Position numbers and translations under genes: made by a program. A stretch of 64,000 nt of DNA from Sphaerotilus montanus. Lineage in GTDB: Bacteria > Pseudomonadota > Gammaproteobacteria > Burkholderiales > Burkholderiaceae_C. Positions 57,908-64,000 of this stretch are shown here, one piece after another. Below the pieces are notes generated by a model. It did no database searches, was not told the DNA's origin, and saw only the letters and a program-made list of their open reading frames with translations. How positions within the stretch are numbered: position 1 is the first letter of the stretch; the number at the start of each line of letters is the position of its first letter. The stretch is from positions 248,001 through 312,000 of the forward strand of contig NZ_JACCFH010000001.1 in assembly GCF_013410775.1 (NCBI RefSeq). Reading direction: 5' to 3'.

Positions 57908-60112
57908 TCAGCGGCCTCCGGGCACGTCGGTGGCGTCGCCGAGGTGGCGCAGCGTGAGCTGCTGCAGGCGGCGCAGCAGCCGCGCACCCAGCGGTTGCGC
58001 GCCATGGTCAAAGCGCACCAGCAGCCGCGCGCCCAGCCGCTGCACCGCCAGATCCGGCACCTGGACATCGATGACCGCCACCGGCTGCAGCGTGCGCAGG
58101 CCGTCCGCGTCGGCCGGATCGGTCTCGATGCGCCCGCCCGCGTTCACGCCCAGCGCCGCGGCGGGCAGCACCGAGCCGGTCTCCGGCACCACGCCGTCCC
58201 AGCGCCCCGCGTGCACCTCGCCCACCGCCTCCGGCCGCAGGACCGACACCGCGCGCACCCCGGACAGCAGCCAGGCAATGTCCTCGTCCGGCACCACCGT
58301 GCGTGCGACCAGCCGGTCATCCGCCAGCACATGACCGAGCACCTCGCCGCGCCGGACATGGCGGCCTAGCAGGGTCTGCGGCTCGATCCAGCTCACGCGG
58401 CCGGCCCGGGTGCTGCGCATCGCCATCTGCGCGATGCGCGCCGCGAGTTCGTTTTCCCGCGCCTGCAGGGCAGTGGCTTCGGCTTCGGCGCGCTGGGCCG
58501 CCGAGGCGTCGCGCACCTGCAGCCGGTTGACCTGCACTTCCAGCTCCAGCCGGCGGGACCGCAGGTGGGCGAGTTCGATCGGCTGCTCGTCGTTGCCCAG
58601 CGTCAGCAAGGGGGTGTCCGGCTGGACCTGCTGCTCTCCCGGCGTCTCGACCGCGAGCACGAACCCGTCGGCCGGAGCGCGCACCAGCGCCTCCTCCGGC
58701 ATCCAGGCCTGCGCCTGCGCGACCGTGGCCTGCGGCAGCGGCAACCACAGCACGGCCGCCGCCAGCAGCGCCATGCCACCCAGGCTGATCGCCGTGGCGT
58801 GCAGTCGCCGCCCGTGCAGCGACGGCGACTTCGCGAGCCAGCGCAGACCCGCCACCGCCGGCTGCACGACCTGCAGCCACAGCACGATGGCGCCCACCAG
58901 CAGCGCCAGCGTGGCCGCCGTGTGCGCCAGCCACAGGCAGGCCGACACGGCCACCACCATCCCGAACAGCCACGCCGCCGGGGCATACACGAGCGTCACG
59001 CAGCGCTGCAGCCAGGACTGCGCCGGCAGCGGCGCACCGGGCGCGGCCCCCAACAGGTGCTGGAGCCGGTCGAGCCACCAGCGACGGCTGCGCTGCGCCA
59101 GATTGGGCAGGTCCAGCGCGTCGGTGAGCACGTGGTAGCCGTCCATGCGGACCAGCGGATTCGCATTGGCCAGCAAGGTCGACACGCCGCCCACCAGCGC
59201 CACCGCCAGCGCCAGATCGCGCACCAGCCCCGGCTGCACCGCCGCCCAGACCAGCACGCCGATCGCCGCCAGCACGCACTCGACCAGCACGCCCGCCGCG
59301 CTGATCAGCATGCGCTGGCTGCGCACCGCCAGCCCGGTCGCGGCCGAGGCGTCGACGTAGGGCGCCGGCACCAGATAGAGAAAGCCGATGCCGACGTGGT
59401 GCACGTCCGCGCCGCAGTGGCGCACCGCCAGCGCATGGCCGAGTTCGTGCAGCGCCTTGATGAAGGGATAGACCGCCCAGCTCAGCGCCAGAAAGACCGG
59501 GCTGGACAGGCGCTCGCGCACATCGGCCTGCAGCGCCGGCCACTGCAGCGCCACCTGCATCAGCCCGAGACCGACCAGCAGCACGGCCGCCAGCTGCGCC
59601 AGCGGATGCGACAGCGCGTGGGCCAGCGGATCGAGCCGGGTCAGCCAGCGGGTCGGGTCTCCCAGCGGCACGCGCCAGGACAGGGGATTGAGCGAGGCCC
59701 GGCGGCGGCGGCGGTCCACCTGCAACTCGCCGCGCATCAGCGCCTGCAGGTCCGGCAGGCGGTCGCACTGCAGCAGCCCGGCGCCATCGAGTGTCGCCAG
59801 CCACTCCAGCACCTCGTGCTGGGTCGGCGGCTGCGGTACATGGGTGCTCAGCCAGGTCCAGATCTCGCCGATCGTGCGCCGGCCGTCGAACCGGCCGACG
59901 AAGGACCAGCCGGCCTCGTCGAGCAGGTGGTGGCGGCCGGTGAGCAGGTCGGCGAGCACGTGGCGCACGACGCCATCGGCGCTGCGGTGGCGCACGCGCA
60001 CGGTCGGACGCAGCCGCGGCACGATGTTCGCCACCCGGTACCAGAGCGGGCTGTCGAGCGGAACCGGGTCGACCGCCTGCCGGCCCGCAGCCAGGGTCAG
60101 GTCCGGCGTCAT
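57908..60112 (-). CDS. PqqD-like / M50 zinc metalloprotease / HlyD-like fusion protein
   Basis: 734 residues. The N-terminal ~120 (LLDEAGWSFVGRFDGRRTIGEI.., LDGAGLLQCD) resemble the PqqD fold that binds peptide substrates. A polytopic membrane part carries the site-2-protease motifs HELGH (222-226) and NPLVRMDGYHVL (318-329, Asp324), so it should be an intramembrane zinc protease of the YydH-like peptide metalloprotease group. The C-terminal half (from about 510) is a periplasmic HlyD-like hairpin and barrel (VRAPADGFVLAVETPGEQQ). It overlaps the upstream gene by 4 nt. Role inferred: processing and handing over the giant protein. Confidence 0.87.
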   Translation of the reverse strand: MTPDLTLAAGRQAVDPVPLDSPLWYRVANIVPRLRPTVRVRHRSADGVVRHVLADLLTGRHHLLDEAGWSFVGRFDGRRTIGEIWTWLSTHVPQPPTQHEVLEWLATLDGAGLLQCDRLPDLQALMRGELQVDRRRRRASLNPLSWRVPLGDPTRWLTRLDPLAHALSHPLAQLAAVLLVGLGLMQVALQWPALQADVRERLSSPVFLALSWAVYPFIKALHELGHALAVRHCGADVHHVGIGFLYLVPAPYVDASAATGLAVRSQRMLISAAGVLVECVLAAIGVLVWAAVQPGLVRDLALAVALVGGVSTLLANANPLVRMDGYHVLTDALDLPNLAQRSRRWWLDRLQHLLGAAPGAPLPAQSWLQRCVTLVYAPAAWLFGMVVAVSACLWLAHTAATLALLVGAIVLWLQVVQPAVAGLRWLAKSPSLHGRRLHATAISLGGMALLAAAVLWLPLPQATVAQAQAWMPEEALVRAPADGFVLAVETPGEQQVQPDTPLLTLGNDEQPIELAHLRSRRLELEVQVNRLQVRDASAAQRAEAEATALQARENELAARIAQMAMRSTRAGRVSWIEPQTLLGRHVRRGEVLGHVLADDRLVARTVVPDEDIAWLLSGVRAVSVLRPEAVGEVHAGRWDGVVPETGSVLPAAALGVNAGGRIETDPADADGLRTLQPVAVIDVQVPDLAVQRLGARLLVRFDHGAQPLGARLLRRLQQLTLRHLGDATDVPGGR

Positions 60113-61599
60113 CCGAGCAGGGTCCACCAGCCCATGCGCAGCCAGTCGAAGAGGCGCCCGAACAGGTCGGCCACCAGGGGATGGCGGCCGGTGTCGAGGC
60201 GGGTCACGCCCTCGAAACCGGGGCGCAGCGTGGCCTCGGCCGAGACCAGCGCACCCTCCACCTCGAAGCCGTTGCGCCCTTCGCGCACCCGGGCCACCGG
60301 CGTGATGCGGGTCACGGTCATCGGCAGCGCCTGGCCCGGACGGGCCGCCACGCGCAGGGCGCCGATCGTGCCGACCTGCACGCCGGCAATGTCGCGCTCG
60401 TCCACCCACAGCACCAGCCGGAAGCCGTCGACCGGCGCCACCGTCATCATCACCTCGCCGCGCTTGACCGGCGCGCCGATCGAGCGGCTCAGGTCCCCCG
60501 ACACCACGACGCCGGTCAGTGGCGCCAGCACCCGACCACGCTCCAGGTCGCGCCGGGCCAGGTCCGCACGGGCACGCGCCTCGTCGACCTTGGCCATCTG
60601 GACCACGATCTGCGCCTGGTCGTGGCGGGCCAGCGCTTCGCTGACGGCGCTTTCCGACTGGGCCAGCGTGGCCTCGGCGGCCCGCAGTTCGCTGGACGCC
60701 TGTTCGCCGTCGAAGTCGATCAGCGACTGGCCAGCCTGGATCTGCGCCCCGGGGCGCGCGTAGACCACCGAGATGAAGCCGTCGCGCGGCGCCACCAGCT
60801 GCCGTTCGTGCAGGCCCTGCACCCGCGTCGGCGCCACCACCTCGCGGTGCACCGGCAGCAGGCCGATCACCAGCGTGGCACCGAAGGCCACCGGCCAGAC
60901 GTGGCGGCGCAGCGGCGCCAGCCAGCCCGGCCAGGCGAGCAGCGACGCCGGTCCGCGGGTCGCGGCACGGGTCAGGTACAGGCGCAGCAAGGGCGTGAAG
61001 TAGGTGGCGGCCTGCTCCAGGCGCAGGATCTCCTCGGTGCGGAACGGTGCGCCAAGATCACGCTGCAGCGTCATCGCGCCCAGCACCACGCCGTCGCCCC
61101 CCAGCGGCACGGTGCAGACCGCGCAGGCGCCCATCGACCGGCTGAGCTGCACATGGGCCAGCCCCGCCTGCATCGGGCCATGGCGGCGGGCGGGGTGCGT
61201 CAGCGTGCAGGCACTGGCCGCGGCCTCCTGCATCGCGGCGTGGAGATCGCGCACCAGTTCGGTCGCATCGGAGAGCCGGGGCAGGTCCGACACGGCCATC
61301 ACCTCCAGATCCGCGCGGGTCTGGCGGCGCAAGCCCAGCGCCACGCGGTCGCAGCGCAGGCTCGCCGCCAGATGCAGCACCAGCGCGCGCAACGCGTCAG
61401 CGTCACGCGGTGCCTGCAGCAGCACGCCGACCGCCTCCATCAGCCACTCGGCGGCCGGCACCGGCCGGCTCGGCCCCGGCGCACCAGCCCTGGACAGGTC
61501 CCGGATCGCGGCACGCAGTTGCGCATCCGCCTGCGCAGGCGGACTGGCGGGTGCGGCCACGTCGCGGGCTGGGGTGCGGGGAACGGAAGAGGTGCTCAC
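60109..61599 (-). CDS. GAF-domain / HlyD-family fusion protein
   Basis: 496 residues. An Ala/Pro-rich start is followed by a GAF-like domain (about 50-205; CDRVALGLRRQ, GAMTLQRD), one membrane segment (about 233-250) and a HlyD-type adaptor part (VQGLHERQLVAPRDGFISVV, YARPGAQIQAGQSLIDFD, a short hairpin of ~70 residues, then LAPLTGVVVSGDLSRSIG and a barrel). A cytoplasmic ligand sensor is thus joined directly to a periplasmic export adaptor. First gene of the six-gene operon. Confidence 0.88.
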   Translation of the reverse strand: MSTSSVPRTPARDVAAPASPPAQADAQLRAAIRDLSRAGAPGPSRPVPAAEWLMEAVGVLLQAPRDADALRALVLHLAASLRCDRVALGLRRQTRADLEVMAVSDLPRLSDATELVRDLHAAMQEAAASACTLTHPARRHGPMQAGLAHVQLSRSMGACAVCTVPLGGDGVVLGAMTLQRDLGAPFRTEEILRLEQAATYFTPLLRLYLTRAATRGPASLLAWPGWLAPLRRHVWPVAFGATLVIGLLPVHREVVAPTRVQGLHERQLVAPRDGFISVVYARPGAQIQAGQSLIDFDGEQASSELRAAEATLAQSESAVSEALARHDQAQIVVQMAKVDEARARADLARRDLERGRVLAPLTGVVVSGDLSRSIGAPVKRGEVMMTVAPVDGFRLVLWVDERDIAGVQVGTIGALRVAARPGQALPMTVTRITPVARVREGRNGFEVEGALVSAEATLRPGFEGVTRLDTGRHPLVADLFGRLFDWLRMGWWTLLG

Positions 61600-61655
61600 T
61601 GGCAGTCGGACCCAAGAATGCCCGCCAGTGTGACCCCGCTACCGGCAGGCTCAAG

Positions 61656-61673
61656 ATGCGATGAACCCGCCAA
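61656..61673 (-). promoter_or_regulatory. Possible sigma-54-type promoter of the giant-protein operon
   Basis: On the minus strand TTGGCGGGTTCATCGCAT has GG-N10-GC spacing and partial match to TGGCAC-N5-TTGCA. It lies about 57 nt before the first operon gene in the 109-bp gap after the HAD gene. A weak match only. Confidence 0.2.
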
Positions 61674-61708
61674 TCACCGTGCAGATTTCCCTGCGCGGTG
61701 GCGTCCTT

Positions 61709-62416
61709 TCAGGCGCCCAGCGCGTCCGCCAGGGCGAGCAGATCGTCCAGATGGAGATGCCGGCCGGGCGGTGCGACATCGTCGGCCGGACTGGCGGGGC
61801 CGTGGTGGAGCGCTGCCTCTGGACGCCGGATCCACGCCGTGTGCAGTCCCGCCTGGCGGGCGCCGACGACGTCGAGCCGCCAGTCGTCGCCCACGTGCAT
61901 CACCTGCCCGACCGTGCACTGCAACTGCGCGCACGCCACCGCGAAGATGCGCGGCGCCGGCTTGGCCACGCCGCAGCCACGCGCGCTCACGGCCCCGGTG
62001 AAGTAGGCCGACAGGCCCGTCGCCGCCAGTTCGGCATTGCCGTTGGACAGCGCCAGCAGCGGAAAGCGCGCGGCCAGCCGCTCCAGCGCCGGCCGGACAT
62101 CGGCGTACCACTGCACCTGCTGGCGCTCGGCGAAGAACACGTCGAAGGCCGGCTCGGCCAGCGCCGGGTCATCGCCGACCGAGGCCAGCGCCTCGCGCAG
62201 CGTGATCAGGCGCAGCGCGGTCAGGTCGTGGGCCAGTTCGGGGTGGCGGCGCGCGACCTCGCCGCGCAGGCGCTGCAGCGTCGGCACATCAAAGGCCGCA
62301 GCGGTGGCCGGCGCGTGGGTACGCAGCCAGTCCTGCAGCACGGCTTCGGCGCGCAGCAGCGTGGGCAGGACGGGCCAGAGGGTGTCGTCCAGATCGAGGG
62401 TGAGGGCAGCAATCAT
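61709..62416 (-). CDS. HAD-family hydrolase
   Basis: 235 residues, cytoplasmic, probable phosphatase. The four HAD motifs are present: DLDDTLWP (I), ALSNGN (II), GVAKPAPRIF with Lys (III) and HVGDDWRLDVVGARQAG (IV). A helical cap lies between I and II. The start MIAALTLDL was chosen over a longer in-frame one. Substrate not predictable. Same strand as the giant-protein operon but 109 bp away, so probably separate. Confidence 0.88.
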   Translation of the reverse strand: MIAALTLDLDDTLWPVLPTLLRAEAVLQDWLRTHAPATAAAFDVPTLQRLRGEVARRHPELAHDLTALRLITLREALASVGDDPALAEPAFDVFFAERQQVQWYADVRPALERLAARFPLLALSNGNAELAATGLSAYFTGAVSARGCGVAKPAPRIFAVACAQLQCTVGQVMHVGDDWRLDVVGARQAGLHTAWIRRPEAALHHGPASPADDVAPPGRHLHLDDLLALADALGA

Positions 62417-62472
62417 CCGCGCAGTGTCCCCGAAGCACGGGAATTTGCTGGCTCGGCGAGAATGCACCCGCC

Positions 62473-63570
62473 ATGAAAACCCAACCCGAACCCGAATACC
62501 GCCACGGCAGCCCGGCCCGCGTCGGCGTGCTGCTCGTCAACCTCGGCACGCCGGACGCGCCGACCGCCCCGGCGGTGCGGCGCTACCTGGCGCAGTTCCT
62601 CAGCGACCAGCGGGTGGTGGAGATTCCCGCCGCGGTGTGGAAGCCGATCCTGCACGGCATCATCCTGCGCACCCGCCCGGCCAAGTCCGCCGCCAAGTAC
62701 GCCAGCATCTGGACGCCCGAAGGCTCGCCGCTGGCGGTCTGGACGCGCAAGCAGGCCGAACTGCTGCAGGCCAGCGTCACCGCCCACGGCCTGGCGATCA
62801 CCGTGCGCCACGCGATGCGCTACGGCAGCCCGTCCATCGCCAGCGAACTCGATGCGCTGAAGGCCGCCGGCTGCGACCGCATCCTGGTCGTGCCGATGTA
62901 CCCGCAGTATTCGGGCACGACCACCGCCAGCGTGATGGACGACGTGCACCACTGGCAGTTGCGCCAGCGCACGCTGCCCGAGATCCGCTGGATCCGCCAG
63001 CACCACGACGATGAAGGCTACATCGACGCCCTCGCCCGCCGCGTGCAGGACCACTGGGCGCGCGAAGGCCGTGGCGACCACCTGCTGCTGAGCTTCCACG
63101 GCGTGCCCGAGCGCACGCTGACGCTCGGCGACCCCTACCACTGCCACTGCTACAAGACCGCGCGCCTGCTCGGCGAGCGGCTCGGGCTGGACAAGGACGC
63201 GCTCTCGCTGAGCTTCCAGAGCCGCTTCGGCAAGGCCAAGTGGCTGGAGCCCTACACCGAGCCCACGTTGCAGGCGCTGGCGAAGAAGGGCGTGAAGCAT
63301 CTGCAGATCTTCTGCCCCGGTTTCTCGGCCGACTGTCTGGAAACGCTGGAGGAAATCGCCATCGAGGGCAAGCACGTCTTTCTCAAGGCGGGCGGACAGC
63401 GCTACGACCACATCCCCTGCCTCAACGACCACCCGGCGTGGATCGACGCGCTGCACGGGCTGGTCGAGCGCCACACGGCGGGCTGGGCCGTGCGCGCCGA
63501 TGCGCAGCCGCGGGCCGCACTGCTCGAAGGCCAGCGCCAGCGGGCGCTGGCGCTCGGCGCCAAGGTCTGA
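62473..63570 (+). CDS. hemH: Ferrochelatase
   Basis: Inserts Fe2+ into protoporphyrin IX, the last step of haem synthesis, 365 residues. The N-terminal VNLGTPDAPT, PMYPQYSGTTTAS, catalytic His in LLSFHGVPERT and Glu in CPGFSADCLETLEEI are all present. Divergent from the HAD gene (56 nt), convergent with kynB (2 nt). Confidence 0.96.
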   Translation: MKTQPEPEYRHGSPARVGVLLVNLGTPDAPTAPAVRRYLAQFLSDQRVVEIPAAVWKPILHGIILRTRPAKSAAKYASIWTPEGSPLAVWTRKQAELLQASVTAHGLAITVRHAMRYGSPSIASELDALKAAGCDRILVVPMYPQYSGTTTASVMDDVHHWQLRQRTLPEIRWIRQHHDDEGYIDALARRVQDHWAREGRGDHLLLSFHGVPERTLTLGDPYHCHCYKTARLLGERLGLDKDALSLSFQSRFGKAKWLEPYTEPTLQALAKKGVKHLQIFCPGFSADCLETLEEIAIEGKHVFLKAGGQRYDHIPCLNDHPAWIDALHGLVERHTAGWAVRADAQPRAALLEGQRQRALALGAKV

Positions 63571-63572
63571 CG

Positions 63573-64000
63573 CTACAGCGCCCGCAGCACCGCCCGCACC
63601 GGCGACGCATCCGCCAGCACCAGCCGGAGTGGCAAGGCGATCAGTTCATAGTCGCCTGCAGGCACCTCGTCCAGCACGAGGTTCTCCAGCACCCGCAGAT
63701 CCAGCTGCAGCAGCCGCTGGTGGCTCTCCAGGGTCTCGCTGGACGCCGGATCGACCGAGGGTGTGTCGATGCCCACCAGCCGCACGCCCTGCCCCGCCAG
63801 CCAGTCGATCGTCTCGGGGGCCAGCGCCGTGAAATCGGTCGTCCAGACCGTCGCGGCCCGCTGGCAGGTGCGCACCAGCACCCGCGGCGGGAGGTGTTCC
63901 GCGGCATGCCACAGGTGCTCCGGGCGGACAAGCGGCCCGCAGCCGATCGCATGGACCACGCGACAGGGCCCCAGGAATGGCGCGAGATCGACCTCGCCGA
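63573..64000 (-). CDS. kynB: Kynurenine formamidase (KynB type), 5' part cut by window edge
   Basis: C-terminal ~140 of an expected ~210 residues of the cyclase-fold arylformamidase that hydrolyses N-formylkynurenine in tryptophan breakdown. Visible motifs are VDLAPFLGPCRVVHAIG, TDFTALAPETIDWLA, VGIDTPSVDPASS and the C-terminal VPAGDYELIALPLRL. The frame runs open into the window edge; a GTG at 63959 is internal, not the start. Confidence 0.93.
   Translation of the reverse strand, partial: GEVDLAPFLGPCRVVHAIGCGPLVRPEHLWHAAEHLPPRVLVRTCQRAATVWTTDFTALAPETIDWLAGQGVRLVGIDTPSVDPASSETLESHQRLLQLDLRVLENLVLDEVPAGDYELIALPLRLVLADASPVRAVLRAL

Noticed and set aside
36667-61599. Standard type I secretion locus
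   Set aside because: No ABC ATPase or TolC gene, no glycine-rich RTX nonapeptides near the giant's C-terminus; a SecA-like ATPase is present instead.

Overview
The window is dense, very GC-rich proteobacterial chromosome. The gene orders exbB-exbD-lpxK-Trm112-kdsB-adk, tig-tRNA-Leu-clpP-clpX-lon and etfB-etfA, together with hopanoid precursor genes (hpnCDE) and a kynB-type formamidase, point to a betaproteobacterium of the order Burkholderiales, probably near the Leptothrix/Sphaerotilus/Rubrivivax group. That placement is inferred from gene content; no rRNA is present.

Positions 1-38000 are mostly core genome. In order they hold: electron transfer flavoprotein (left-truncated etfA, etfB); murI; a four-gene OsmF/YehZYXW-type osmoprotectant ABC transporter; a cluster of five tRNA genes (three Gly-GCC, Leu-TAA, Cys-GCA); the tig/tRNA-Leu(TAG)/clpP/clpX/lon proteostasis block; an RND efflux pump behind a promoter that carries a TetR-like operator; hpnCDE; sodB; xseA; the envelope run exbB-exbD-lpxK-Trm112-kdsB followed by adk; an SDR dehydrogenase behind a LiuR-like palindrome; a lipoprotein gamma-glutamyltranspeptidase; an SLC13-type permease; dnaG and rpoD; and a class III cyclase fused to an FHA domain.

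Positions 36667-61599 form the most remarkable part: one minus-strand run of six tightly packed genes (overlaps of 4 nt or gaps of 1-13 nt). They encode a GAF-HlyD fusion, a PqqD-like/M50 metalloprotease/HlyD fusion, a short SecA-like ATPase, a small HlyD-like protein, a 5,607-residue surface-type protein, and a membrane PAS-GGDEF diguanylate cyclase. The giant protein carries an N-terminal LEPR-XLL-like motif, a DUF4347 domain with a His/Cys pair like that of caspase-fold proteases, four beta-helix blocks, a DNRLRE-like domain, ten cadherin-like repeats and a C-terminal membrane anchor. There is no TolC or ABC ATPase. I read the cluster as a dedicated export/anchoring machine for one giant adhesin, with a c-di-GMP enzyme made from the same transcript. 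The function is inferred.

The right end holds a HAD phosphatase, hemH and a right-truncated kynB.
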